23,357 nucleotides of DNA from Anaerolineales bacterium UBA1429 (lineage in GTDB: Bacteria; Chloroflexota; Anaerolineae; UBA1429), in the NCBI GenBank assembly GCA_002329325.1, contig DCTX01000024.1:1-23357 (forward strand), in the 5' to 3' direction. The notes beneath the pieces are model-generated. The model did not search any database. It was not told where the DNA came from and saw only the letters and a list, made by a program, of their open reading frames with translations. Below are positions 8,596-16,649 of the stretch, piece after piece (positions within the stretch are counted from its first letter, which is position 1; each line of letters opens with the position of its first letter). Position numbers and translations under genes: made by a program.

Positions 8596-9936
8596 CTATC
8601 TCCCCCGCGCCAGGGCATTGGGCAGAGCGCGGGTGGAGGGCGCCTCACCCTTGCCAAAGGAGCCGCGCAGGAAGGCGATCAGGAACAGCAGGGCCCCCAG
8701 GAAGCGCACGGCCGCCGAAAGGATCAGGTTCGCATCGAACCCATAAGTAGCATAGAGCCAGGCCGCCGGCAAGGGGCCGATTATGGCGGCCACGCCGTTG
8801 ATGGTGTTGAATATGGCGATGAACTGGGAGCGGAAGCGGGCCGGCGTGATGCGCAGCATCAGGGGCATGGCCGCCACGTGCACGCCCGCCCAGGCGATGA
8901 TCCCGTACACCCGCACCAGCCCCACGGTAAAGGGCGTGCGGGCAAAGATCCAGCCCACCGGCATCAACGGCACCAGCAACATGCCCAGGGCCGTGATGCG
9001 CTCGGCCCCTTTCTTGTCCACCAGGGAGCCTGCCAGCCGCACCACAAACACGTTGCATAGCGTCGTGATGGTGGCCAGCAGCGAGATGGTGTCCACGCCA
9101 AAGCCCAGAGTCTCGACCATGTGCACGGAGAAAAAGGGCGCCGAGATCTGCAGGCCCAGGGTCCAGACAAAGTTGATCACGCAAAAGAGGACAAAGGCCC
9201 GGTCGTGCAAGAAGGAGCGCAGCCCCTCGCCAAAGCTGGCGCTGGCTGCCGCCGCGCTCTCCTCCCCCTGTACCTCGGGAATCCGGGCGTAGAACAGGGT
9301 GGCGGCAAAGCCAAAGGCCGCCGCCAGCAACAGCGTCAACTGATAGCCGCCGATGCCCCCGATGTTCTGGATCAGGTAGCCGGCCACCGGCAGGGTCACC
9401 ACCGTCACTGCGCTGGCGGCCATCATGCGGGCGCCCGTGATGCGCCCCCGAATGGCCGTGGGCGTGAGATCGCCAAAAAGGGAGTTGAAGGGCGGCACGC
9501 TCACCGATCCCATAAAGGCGCGGATGGCGGCCAGCGCCAGCACCATGGCCACGACCGGGCCGCTGCGCACCACCAGCAGAGGCGCCAGAGCCGAGAGCAG
9601 CAGGGCGATGCGCCCGATCCCTCCGGCGCTGAGCAGCACCCACCGCTTGCGCTTGCCGGTGCGCGAGACGAGCCAGGCGCCCACCAGCGGGGCCAGCAGG
9701 GCCACGCCGCTGGTGAGCGAGGCGCGGGCGCCGATGGTGGCCGAGGAGGCGCCCAGGGCCAGCAGGTAGAGGGTCTCGAAATCGGTAAAGAACGCCACGC
9801 TGATGGACGACAGGATGCCGTCCCACCAGAGCATCTGCAGACCGTAGCGCTGTTCGCCGGTGGTATGGTCAACGGGATAGGGCCGGGCAACCAACTGCCA
9901 CAGGTTGCGCCCGATCCGCGAAAGGTCGCGTCTCAT
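8596..9936 (-). CDS. MFS transporter
   Basis: 446 residues from the ATG at 9934-9936, supported by GAGGAGA upstream; the longer in-frame ATG lacks a ribosome site and lies closer to the promoter. About twelve hydrophobic segments are visible, with the positively charged RTGKRKR loop between helices 2 and 3 as in major facilitator proteins. A central hydrophilic loop (about RIPEVQGEESAAAASASF) separates the two six-helix halves. It forms an operon with the downstream HI0933/BaiN flavoprotein and is divergent from another MFS gene to which it appears related. The substrate cannot be predicted; multidrug or metabolite export is a generic possibility. Confidence 0.9.
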   Translation of the reverse strand: MRRDLSRIGRNLWQLVARPYPVDHTTGEQRYGLQMLWWDGILSSISVAFFTDFETLYLLALGASSATIGARASLTSGVALLAPLVGAWLVSRTGKRKRWVLLSAGGIGRIALLLSALAPLLVVRSGPVVAMVLALAAIRAFMGSVSVPPFNSLFGDLTPTAIRGRITGARMMAASAVTVVTLPVAGYLIQNIGGIGGYQLTLLLAAAFGFAATLFYARIPEVQGEESAAAASASFGEGLRSFLHDRAFVLFCVINFVWTLGLQISAPFFSVHMVETLGFGVDTISLLATITTLCNVFVVRLAGSLVDKKGAERITALGMLLVPLMPVGWIFARTPFTVGLVRVYGIIAWAGVHVAAMPLMLRITPARFRSQFIAIFNTINGVAAIIGPLPAAWLYATYGFDANLILSAAVRFLGALLFLIAFLRGSFGKGEAPSTRALPNALARGR

Positions 9937-10004
9937 GCCATTCTCCTCACTAGTGCTCGGTCGGGCGCCGGGTTCGCGCACCCGGCCGGCGCCTCGTGGG
10001 GGTC

Positions 10005-10033
10005 ATTATAGCCCGGGGGCCGCGCCTTGTCAG
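10005..10033 (-). promoter_or_regulatory. Promoter of the MFS-flavoprotein operon
   Basis: On the minus strand CTGACA (10028-10033) and a perfect TATAAT (10005-10010) are spaced 17 bp apart, about 70 bp before the MFS start. With eleven of twelve consensus positions it is among the strongest promoters in the window. Confidence 0.7.
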
Positions 10034-10161
10034 GCGGCGCGGGCGGCGCCGCAAGGTGAGACGCGGGCGCGTGCGCATTGGTTCCCCTGGCATCGGGATC
10101 GGGAGGCCAGGGCTCGCACGGCGTGGGGGCGCCGGCTACACCGACCGACGGAGCGTGACGT

Positions 10162-10189
10162 TTGCCAGAATCGCGTTCTGGCGTACACT
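10162..10189 (+). promoter_or_regulatory. Promoter of the plus-strand MFS gene
   Basis: TTGCCA (10162-10167) and TACACT (10184-10189) are spaced 16 bp apart, about 60 bp before the chosen ATG. The inverted repeat at 10164-10182 fills the spacer. Confidence 0.55.
10164..10182. repeat. Inverted repeat in the MFS promoter spacer (candidate operator)
   Basis: GCCAGAA and TTCTGGC are perfect 7-bp arms separated by TCGCG. The repeat starts inside the -35 hexamer and ends one base before the -10 hexamer, the classic location for a repressor or a MerR-like activator. No transcription factor gene is adjacent in the window. Confidence 0.5.
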
Positions 10190-10251
10190 CTGGGCGTTTC
10201 GCCAATCTTCCCCGAGGCGCTCGAGCCCGCTACTGCGCAGGTCACACACCC

Positions 10252-11577
10252 ATGTTGAGAAAGATACGAATCGCCGTGCGCAATGTCATCGTCCGGCCGA
10301 TGACCCGCGAAGATCGCAACGTCCGCCGCCTGATCGGGTTCACGGCCCTGTTTGGCGTCGTCAATGGCGGCGTGATGTCGTTCCTGCCGGTGCTGCTGGC
10401 GCGCCTGGGAGCCTCGTCCGTCATCATCAGCCTGCTCACTTCGTTGCCCGCCCTGCTGACCATCGGCTTTGCCCTACCCGCCGGGACCATCGTCGCACGC
10501 TGGCGCAACATGATCCGCCCCTCGGCCCAGTGTTTCTACACGCTACGCCTGGCCTATATCCCCATCGCCCTGGCCATGCTGCTGGATGCCAGCGTCGCGC
10601 CCATTCTGATCGTCGTGATCTGGGCGCTCACCTCCATCCCTGGCACCCTCGGCAACACGGCCTTCTATGACGTCCTGGCCGACGCCGTGCTCCCCGAGCG
10701 CCGCGCCGTCATCAACGGCGTCCGCTGGGCGTTGCTGGGCATGGTCTCTGCGGTGAGCGTGTCCTTCTTCGGGCAACTCCTGGTGCGGCTGCCCTGGCCC
10801 CAGAACTATCTCACCCTGTTCGCCATCTGCTTTGTCGCGGGCATCACCAGCACCCTGATCTACTCGCACATCGAGATCCCACTGCGCGAGCCGAACGTAG
10901 AGGCGCGCCAGCGCATCTCGTTGCGGGAGCGGGCCGCGAGGCTGATCCAGCCGCTGCGGGCGGGGACCGGTTTTGGCGCCTTCTCCGTGGTGACCTTGGT
11001 GCTGCGGATCGGCCTCTTTCTGCCCTCGGGCCTCTTCTCGGTCTTTTTCGTGCGCCAGCTCCAGGTCTCCGATGCCTGGATCGGCGGCCGCACCACCCTC
11101 GAGCACAGCGCTTTGACCCTGGGCTACTTTTTCTGGGGGCGGATGGTGGGCCGACTGGGCCAGTGGCGCCTGTTGGCCGCCGCTGCCACCGCCATCGGCG
11201 TGGCGCTCCTGCTGATCAGCGCCGCCACCCCTCAGGCCCTCTGGCTGGTGTTGCTCGCCGCCCTGATCAGCGGCTTCTTCGCCTCGGCACTGGATGTGAG
11301 CCTGTTCGAGTGGCTGCTGGCCGTCATGCCGCCAGGGGAGCGCCCCCGTTACGTGGCGATGAACACCTTGCTGATGAACCTGGTGATGTTCGGCGTGCCC
11401 ATCCTGGGCGCGGCCCTGGCCGAGCGCACCAGCATCCCCGTGGTGCTGACCTGTGCGGCGGGCTGCCTGTTCGCCTGCAGCCTGCTCACCTATCTCATGG
11501 CCCGCCCCCAACTGCGCGCTGCGAGGGCGGCCCAGGTCGCCTCAACGGAGGCGGCCGCGGAGATGGAGCAGGCCTGA
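10252..11577 (+). CDS. MFS transporter, divergent paralogue of the neighbouring MFS gene
   Basis: 441 residues from ATG 10252. The ribosome site is weak, but this start lies downstream of the inferred promoter, whereas the earlier in-frame ATG at 10162 coincides with its -35 box. A short basic amphipathic N-terminus (LRKIRIAVRNVIVRPM) precedes about twelve hydrophobic segments with a central loop of about 40 residues. Alignment by eye with the divergent MFS protein shows shared patterns: the LGASS segment in the first helix pair, a D-x-x-P-x-x-x-R-x-x-I-x-G-x-R motif near helix 4 to 5, and FSV in helix 7. The substrate is unknown. It converges with the PEMT-like gene across 16 bp. Confidence 0.85.
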   Translation: MLRKIRIAVRNVIVRPMTREDRNVRRLIGFTALFGVVNGGVMSFLPVLLARLGASSVIISLLTSLPALLTIGFALPAGTIVARWRNMIRPSAQCFYTLRLAYIPIALAMLLDASVAPILIVVIWALTSIPGTLGNTAFYDVLADAVLPERRAVINGVRWALLGMVSAVSVSFFGQLLVRLPWPQNYLTLFAICFVAGITSTLIYSHIEIPLREPNVEARQRISLRERAARLIQPLRAGTGFGAFSVVTLVLRIGLFLPSGLFSVFFVRQLQVSDAWIGGRTTLEHSALTLGYFFWGRMVGRLGQWRLLAAAATAIGVALLLISAATPQALWLVLLAALISGFFASALDVSLFEWLLAVMPPGERPRYVAMNTLLMNLVMFGVPILGAALAERTSIPVVLTCAAGCLFACSLLTYLMARPQLRAARAAQVASTEAAAEMEQA

Positions 11578-11589
11578 GCGCGGCGTCCC

Positions 11590-11607
11590 CGCCCTAGGGC
11601 GCCTTTT
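11590..11607 (+). terminator. Possible terminator between convergent genes
   Basis: The 12-bp palindrome CGCCCTAGGGCG (11590-11601) can fold with a CTAG loop and is followed by CC and four T residues. It lies just after the MFS stop and overlaps the stop codon of the convergent gene. The stem is short, so termination is uncertain. Confidence 0.3.
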
Positions 11608-12259
11608 CCCCGTAGATGCGACGCATGTCGGGCAGCTCGGTGCAGTAGTAGTGCACCCAGACATAGGCATGCTGGAAGGCTGCCGCCAATAGGGCCGCCT
11701 GAGAGCGCAGCAGCAGCCCCGGCAGGTACAGCGCCAGGAACCCCACCGTGTACATGGGGTTGGCCAGGTATCGGTAGATGCCCTGGCGCACCAGGGGCCG
11801 CCTGCCATAGGAGGGCTCAAAGTGGTCACGGCCCATGGCGCGCTGCAGGCCAAAGCAGCGCAGCACGGAATAGGCCAGGTAGAGCCAGGGGATGGCCAGC
11901 GCCAGGGCGATGGCGCGGGTGAGGGGCGGCGCCCAGGGCAGGGTGTCGGCGTTGGCTTGCGCCAGCGCCCACACGACCAGCACCCTGGCCAGCAGCAACG
12001 TACTGAAATCCACGGCAAAGAGGCGAAAGCCCCACACCTCCCCCAACAGGCGGGTGATGAGGCGGTGGTGGAGCTCGGCGCGCCAGACGAACCACACATA
12101 GACCTGGTGCGCCACGGCCACGCCGGCGCTCAGCCAGAACCAGGCCTCAGCGGATAGCCCCCAGAGGGCGCCGCGAGCCATGTCGCCGCCGTAGAACAGA
12201 GCTGCCAGGGCCAGCAGAAGGGCCAACAGTCCCCCGTGAAGCGCCAGTCTCTCAAACAT
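11594..12259 (-). CDS. PEMT/isoprenylcysteine methyltransferase-like membrane methyltransferase
   Basis: 221 residues from the ATG at 12257-12259; longer frames upstream run through non-hydrophobic sequence in the neighbouring gene's region. The protein has about five hydrophobic segments. The C-terminal half holds GIYRYLANPMYTVGF (160-174), matching the R-x-P-x-Y-x-G type motif of integral-membrane SAM methyltransferases of the ICMT/PEMT group, followed by a HYYCTELPDMRRIYG tail near 203-217 resembling the usual E-x-x-L-x-x-x-Y/F-G ending. It could methylate a lipid head group or a small membrane-associated substrate. It follows the lipoprotein gene by 38 bp with a weak ribosome site (AAAGAGA), so the two are probably co-transcribed. 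Confidence 0.78.
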   Translation of the reverse strand: MFERLALHGGLLALLLALAALFYGGDMARGALWGLSAEAWFWLSAGVAVAHQVYVWFVWRAELHHRLITRLLGEVWGFRLFAVDFSTLLLARVLVVWALAQANADTLPWAPPLTRAIALALAIPWLYLAYSVLRCFGLQRAMGRDHFEPSYGRRPLVRQGIYRYLANPMYTVGFLALYLPGLLLRSQAALLAAAFQHAYVWVHYYCTELPDMRRIYGEKAP

Positions 12260-12297
12260 CGCATCTCTTTCCGACCCTGGCAGATGGGCGGCTTGAC

Positions 12298-13380
12298 CTA
12301 GCGCGCCATGAGCACATCGCCCGTGGCGGCGTCTATCTCGAACACCCTTTGATCCGGCGCGCCCAGATAGCGCACCTCCCAGATCAGCCCCTTTTCGCCT
12401 CCGCAGCCCGTCATGCAGGCCAACTGCAGCTCCGCACGAATGGGCGGCGGCGGGTCCATCGCCTCGCGGTACGCCTGGCCGCCATTGGCCTCGGCGAACT
12501 GGAACGCCTCGGCGCTGCCCACGGCCCAATCGGCCATGTCAGCGATCTGGTAGGCGGAGGAGGCGAGCATGGATTGGTACGGGTCGGGCGTCACGCCGTC
12601 GGCGCTCACCGTGACCTTGAGCCACTCTTGCGGTGTCTCGTCGCTTTCGGGGTGGGCCCGGGCAAAGTGGAAGGTCCAGTCCAGCGCCTTGCCCTCCAGG
12701 TCCAGCCCGCCCTCCTTGGTGCTCAGGTCATAATTGCTATGGGCCTTGAGCAGCACCACCTCGCCGCCCCAGGCCTCGGCGGCCGCCAACGCCTGCGGAA
12801 AGACATCCTGGGCGTCCAGCCCCGCGGGGCGCGGCGTAGGCGTGGGCGTGGGCGCCGGCGTATTGGTGGGACGCGGCGTCGCCGTCGGGCCGATGCCCTC
12901 CGAGGGCAGGAGCGCCGCCCCCTTGGGCCCCACGCCCAGGAGGAGGATCGTCTCCCCCTCTTCCACGGCGACCATGGCCTGGGCGCTCCATCCGTCCTGC
13001 TCCCAGAGGATCACGCCCCCTTGGTCATCGGCCAGATCCAGCGTCTTCTCCCAGCCGAGATCGGGCATCTCGTCACGGTAGAGGGCCAGCACGTCGTCCA
13101 CGTCTTGGCCGCAGGTGTAGGCGGCGGCACGGCCGGGCGGCTGCGACTGGGCCGCAAAGGCGTCCAGGTCCGCGCTCTCCGCCTCCATGAGCTGGGCGCG
13201 CCGGCAGAGGGGCAGTCCCTCCCAGAGACCCTCCACGTCCCCGCCCGCCTGGCCGGCGGGCGCCGCCGCTTCCTCGGCGGCAGGAGCGCCCGTCGAGGGC
13301 GTCTCCTCCTCTGTGGGCTCACATCCCAGGGGCAGCAACAACAGGAGGGCAAGCAGGAGCAGGCAACACGTTCTTCGCAT
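12298..13380 (-). CDS. Predicted lipoprotein of unknown function with Thr/Pro-rich linker
   Basis: 360 residues from the ATG at 13378-13380, backed by AAAGGAGG five to six nt upstream; an ATG 24 nt earlier lacks this. A basic start and a long leucine run lead to Cys20 in PLGC, a lipobox-like site with an unusual Pro at -3. A first domain (about 55-160) holds Cys pairs and ends with VGPKGAALLP. A linker made of PTATPRPTNTPAPTPTPTPRP follows (about 165-185), a style common in Chloroflexota surface proteins. The C-terminal domain ends with IWEVRYLGAPDQRVFEIDAATGDVL, which resembles a PepSY-like or YpeB-like repeat strand. No enzyme function can be assigned. It is the first gene of a pair with the membrane methyltransferase; no clear promoter was found in the gap before it. 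Confidence 0.8.
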   Translation of the reverse strand: MRRTCCLLLLALLLLLPLGCEPTEEETPSTGAPAAEEAAAPAGQAGGDVEGLWEGLPLCRRAQLMEAESADLDAFAAQSQPPGRAAAYTCGQDVDDVLALYRDEMPDLGWEKTLDLADDQGGVILWEQDGWSAQAMVAVEEGETILLLGVGPKGAALLPSEGIGPTATPRPTNTPAPTPTPTPRPAGLDAQDVFPQALAAAEAWGGEVVLLKAHSNYDLSTKEGGLDLEGKALDWTFHFARAHPESDETPQEWLKVTVSADGVTPDPYQSMLASSAYQIADMADWAVGSAEAFQFAEANGGQAYREAMDPPPPIRAELQLACMTGCGGEKGLIWEVRYLGAPDQRVFEIDAATGDVLMAR

Positions 13381-13421
13381 TCGAGCCTCCTTTGGGCGAG
13401 GCATCCGGTCTCGCCGCTGAA

Positions 13422-13448
13422 CGTCGCATCGCTCCGAGCGAAGCGACG
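13422..13448 (-). terminator. Hairpin terminator candidate after the ThDP enzyme gene
   Basis: CGTCGC and TCGCT pair with AGCGA and GCGACG around a CCG loop with one A:A mismatch, giving an 11-bp stem 56 nt after the stop at 13504. No T-run follows, so it may only be a processing or pausing structure. Confidence 0.45.
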
Positions 13449-13503
13449 GCGGGTTTGGGCGCCGCCTCTCGGTTGGGGCAGGCGGCGCGCCTGGCGTCCC
13501 GCG

Positions 13504-15150
13504 CTAATCCGCGGGGCCGCCACAGAGGATGGGCGCCTGGATCAGGGTAGGCTGGCGCCGCTCCAGCGCCTCGCACAGGGCCGCCCGCAGCGCCTCGGGC
13601 GTCTCGGCGCGCACGCCGCACGCTCCCAGCGCCTGGGCCGCCCCTGCATAGTCCGCCGGCCCCAGGCTGGCCGCCAGGCGCCTGCCGTGGCGACGCTCCT
13701 GGCCGCTGGCCACGATCCCCCAGGCGCTATCGTCGGCCACCACGCAGACAAAGGGCAGGCCCTGGCGGGCGGCGCTCTCGAACTCCATCAGGCCGAACCC
13801 CAGCGAGCCGTCGCCGCTGAGCAGCACCACGGGCCGATCGGGGCAGGCCAGCCGCGCCGCCATGGCGCCCGCCACGCCCCACCCTACCACGCCGCTGGCC
13901 CCGCAGGTGAGCCAGTGGGCCGGGTAGCGGCGGCTGGCCAGGCGCATGTGGGCCCACTGGCCGATATTGCCGCCATCGATCAGCAGCACGGGCTCGGGGT
14001 CGAGCCCGGCCAGGGCGGCCTCCAGCGTCGCCACCAACGCGCCGCCGTTCATGGGGCCATGGGGATCGTCCTCCTCCTCCCACCAGCGCTGGTAAAAGGC
14101 ATCATGGCGCTCGCGCGCCTCCTCCAGCCAACCGCTATGGGGGGCCAGGTCGCCCGCCGCCCACATGTCGCTCCAGTGCTCCAGCACCGTACCCGCGTCG
14201 CCCAGGATCGCCACGTCGGGCATGATCCCCTGGTAGAGGTGACGGGCATCGGCCTGCACCCGCACGATCTTGACATCGGGGCGCAGGGGTGGCGCATCCA
14301 GGTAGCCCAGGCGATAGTCCACCCCGGCCCCCAGCAGCAACACCAGGTCGGCCTGGGCCAACAGGTCGGGCTCGCCGCTGGCCGCCCCCACCACGCCCAT
14401 GTAGGTGAGCCAGGGGGTATCGACCACGCCCCGATCCCAGATGGGGATCACGACGGGGGTGGCCGTCTGCCAGGCGAAATCGTGCAGCGCCTCGCCCGCC
14501 TGGGCATAGAACACGCAACTGCCCGCCACGATGACGGGACGGCGGGCATTGGCCAGGAGCGCCAGCGCATGGGCCATCTCGCCGGGATCGCCGGCGGCGC
14601 GCGCCGTCGCCACGCCCGGCAGCCGCCCCGCCCGATCCAGGCAATCGGGCGGCGCCTGACCCTCCAGGGCGTCGAGGCTGATGGTCAGGTGCACGGGGCC
14701 AGGGCGCCCGCCGCAGGCCGCGCCCACCGCCTCGCGCAGGGCCACCGGGATGCGGGCCGCGTCGGTGACCAGCTCGGCGTGCTTGGTCAGCGGCCGTGCC
14801 AGGGCCACCTGGTCCAGGTCCTGAAAGCCGCCCCGGCCCAGGCTCTCCGAGGCGCTCGCGCCTGAGAGCAGCAGCATGGGCGCGCCGTCATAGTGGGCAT
14901 TGGCCACCCCGGCCAGGGCGTTGACGTGGGCGACGCCGCTGCTGACGGCGCACACGCCCAGGCGGCCCGTGAGCCGGGCATACGCATCGGCCATATAGGC
15001 GGCGGATTGCTCGTTGCGGGTATCCACGATACGCAGTCCAGCCTCGTGGGCCGCCGCCAGCAGGGGATCGAGACCGTTACCGCAAAGGGCGGAGACAAAG
15101 GGCACTTGCATCTGCTGCAACAGGGCCACCAGGGCTTGCGCGCCGTTCAT
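13504..15150 (-). CDS. Thiamine-diphosphate-dependent enzyme, acetolactate synthase-like
   Basis: 548 residues from the ATG at 15148-15150, preceded by AAGGAGGG. The layout is that of the AHAS/pyruvate-oxidase superfamily: N-terminal pyrimidine domain with the activating Glu47 in RNEQSA, a central domain with the LLLGAGVDY and VQADA segments, and a C-terminal PP domain with GDGS at 446-449. The metal-binding half of the ThDP motif, normally NN or ND, reads ADDSAWG here (Asp473-Asp474). There is no small regulatory subunit gene (ilvN) and no branched-chain amino acid gene nearby, so true acetolactate synthase is unlikely. A 2-ketoacid decarboxylase, carboligase or lyase of unknown substrate is more plausible. 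It has its own promoter upstream and a hairpin downstream, suggesting a single-gene unit. Confidence 0.88.
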   Translation of the reverse strand: MNGAQALVALLQQMQVPFVSALCGNGLDPLLAAAHEAGLRIVDTRNEQSAAYMADAYARLTGRLGVCAVSSGVAHVNALAGVANAHYDGAPMLLLSGASASESLGRGGFQDLDQVALARPLTKHAELVTDAARIPVALREAVGAACGGRPGPVHLTISLDALEGQAPPDCLDRAGRLPGVATARAAGDPGEMAHALALLANARRPVIVAGSCVFYAQAGEALHDFAWQTATPVVIPIWDRGVVDTPWLTYMGVVGAASGEPDLLAQADLVLLLGAGVDYRLGYLDAPPLRPDVKIVRVQADARHLYQGIMPDVAILGDAGTVLEHWSDMWAAGDLAPHSGWLEEARERHDAFYQRWWEEEDDPHGPMNGGALVATLEAALAGLDPEPVLLIDGGNIGQWAHMRLASRRYPAHWLTCGASGVVGWGVAGAMAARLACPDRPVVLLSGDGSLGFGLMEFESAARQGLPFVCVVADDSAWGIVASGQERRHGRRLAASLGPADYAGAAQALGACGVRAETPEALRAALCEALERRQPTLIQAPILCGGPAD

Positions 15151-15217
15151 GGGGGTTCCCTCCTTGGTGGGGGTTCCTTGCTGTGGGCTACGGGGCTGTC
15201 CATCTCCTCCGGCCAGC

Positions 15218-15247
15218 ATTGTAGCCGCGGCGAAAGGGGCCTGTCAA
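15218..15247 (-). promoter_or_regulatory. Promoter of the ThDP enzyme gene
   Basis: On the minus strand a perfect TTGACA (15242-15247) and TACAAT (15218-15223) are spaced 18 bp apart, about 68 bp before the start codon. Confidence 0.65.
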
Positions 15248-15470
15248 CAGCAGGGCCAAGGGGGGCCGGGTGTCGGCAGAGCCCGTGTTATGTAGGCTGG
15301 CTCGCCGACCGAGTGCGTGGCCCATTCCTGGCGAGCACGGCGCATGCAGGCGCACTTCGCCCCGATGGGAAAGAAACGCAGTAAATCCTAACCAAGTGGG
15401 GGCGAAGCCCGTCTTCGACCCTGGCGTCCGGGATTTGCCGGGGGCGCCGCCGGCGGATGGAGCGCCGGGG
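15248..15470. other. Non-coding interval between ThDP gene promoter and glycosyltransferase
   Basis: This is most of the roughly 320 bases without a gene between 15151 and 15470. I see no tRNA, no convincing small gene and no repeat family. It contains GC-rich hairpin potential: CGAAG/CTTCG arms near 15398-15422, and CCGGGGG (15438-15444) able to pair with CCCCCGG (15474-15480), the latter just spanning the end of the glycosyltransferase gene. These could help end transcription of the minus-strand surface cluster. Confidence 0.4.
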
Positions 15471-16643
15471 TTACCCCCGGTCGCGCCCGGCGGCGGCCAG
15501 GCAGCGCTGGTAGACGCCCTCGTAGGCCGAGATCATGGTGGCGATGGCATAGCGCTCGCGCACCCATCGGCCCCCAACGGCGCCCAGCCGGTCGCGCTCC
15601 TCCGGCGAGGCCAGCAGGCCGCCGATGGCCTCGGCCAGGGCGGCGGCATCCCGCGAAGGCACCACCAGGGCGCCCGGCCCGGCTGTCTCGGCGCTGGCCC
15701 CTGCGCTGGTGGTCACCACGGGCGCGCCGCACGCCAACGCCTCGACCAGGGGGATGCCGAACCCCTCCAGCAGGCTGGGCAGGACAAAGACGTGCGCCAG
15801 GCTATAGTAGGCCGGCAGCTCCTCATCGGGCACATAGCCCGCCTCGATGAGATGCTCCCTTCGGGGCCCCAGCGCCTCCAGCACCCGCTGGCGATAGGCG
15901 GGCTGCCAGCGCCCCACCACCACCAGCCGCACGTCCTGCGGCAAGGCCCGCAGCGCCTGGGCCAGGTACTCGAGCCCTTTGCGCGGCGAGCAGAAACCCA
16001 CAAAGAGCAGCACGCGCTCGTTCGTCAGGCCGAGCCGCCGCCGCAGAGGGGCAGGGTCCGTGGGCTGCAGCCGCGAGAGGTCGATCCCCGTGGGGATCAC
16101 GGTGACGCGCTCGGCGGGCACGCCATATCCCTGCACAAAGGCCTCGGCGGTGGCCCGACTCACGGAGATCAGGTGCTGGGCCCGCTCCAGGGAGGGCTTT
16201 TCTGCCCAGGCGAGGGAGGCGCGATAGTACTGGGTCTTGGCCCACAGGGCCAGCCCCCCGCCGGTATGGTAGGCATGCCCGGCGTCGCTGGTCAGCCGTT
16301 GCCGGAAGGACTGGTGTAGACTCGCCACAAAGGGGCCGCGATAGCGCCAGGCCAGGTGCACGTCGGCAAAGTGGACGATGTCCGAGGGGGCGGTTCTCTG
16401 CAGGCGGGCGACAGCGGGCGCGGCCGCCCAGGCGAACTCGGGCCAATCGCCACGACCGATGCCCACCCGGTGCACCTCGATCCCCGCCAGCCGCTCATGG
16501 CGCGGCGCGCCGGGGCGCTGGCGTGTCACCACCGTGACCTCGTGGCCACGGCTCGCCAGGCCCGTCGCCAGGGTCTCGCCGTACACCGCCAGCCCCGAGC
16601 TGCGGTAGGGTACGTAATCCAGGTTGACGAGGCAGATCCTCAG
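15471..16643 (-). CDS. Glycosyltransferase family 4 (GT-B), probable CTG start
   Basis: 390 residues if translation begins at the CTG at 16641-16643. That start gives the N-terminus RICLVNLDYVPYRSSGLAVYGE, a standard GT4 first strand and glycine-rich loop. It has GGGAGG (16650-16655) 6 nt upstream. Between the in-frame TGA at 16677 and codon 20 there is no ATG, GTG or TTG; the first such codon (GTG at 16584-16586) would delete the first beta strand and loop. The sugar-nucleotide site is typical: IPTGIDLSRL, FVGFCSPRKGLEYL, and the E-x7-E motif in EGFGIPLVE (Glu293 and Glu301 by CTG numbering). It would transfer a sugar from a nucleotide donor to a glycan, lipid or protein acceptor. It follows the lipoprotein gene closely and probably shares its transcript. 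Confidence 0.88.
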   Translation of the reverse strand: MRICLVNLDYVPYRSSGLAVYGETLATGLASRGHEVTVVTRQRPGAPRHERLAGIEVHRVGIGRGDWPEFAWAAAPAVARLQRTAPSDIVHFADVHLAWRYRGPFVASLHQSFRQRLTSDAGHAYHTGGGLALWAKTQYYRASLAWAEKPSLERAQHLISVSRATAEAFVQGYGVPAERVTVIPTGIDLSRLQPTDPAPLRRRLGLTNERVLLFVGFCSPRKGLEYLAQALRALPQDVRLVVVGRWQPAYRQRVLEALGPRREHLIEAGYVPDEELPAYYSLAHVFVLPSLLEGFGIPLVEALACGAPVVTTSAGASAETAGPGALVVPSRDAAALAEAIGGLLASPEERDRLGAVGGRWVRERYAIATMISAYEGVYQRCLAAAGRDRG

Positions 16644-16649
16644 GGGAGC

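Noticed and set aside
12820..12880. Tandem GGCGTGGGCG-like repeats suggestive of a DNA repeat array
   Set aside because: They simply encode the Pro/Thr-rich linker of the lipoprotein in frame.
12349..14865. 838-codon plus-strand open frame opposite the lipoprotein and ThDP genes
   Set aside because: The composition is Arg/Gly/His/Gln-rich without domains, and the minus strand carries motif-complete proteins with ribosome sites.
15248..15470. Possible tRNA or small RNA in the largest gene-free interval
   Set aside because: No T-arm (GGTTCGANNCC-like) with a matching acceptor stem could be found, and the hairpins do not add up to a known RNA class.
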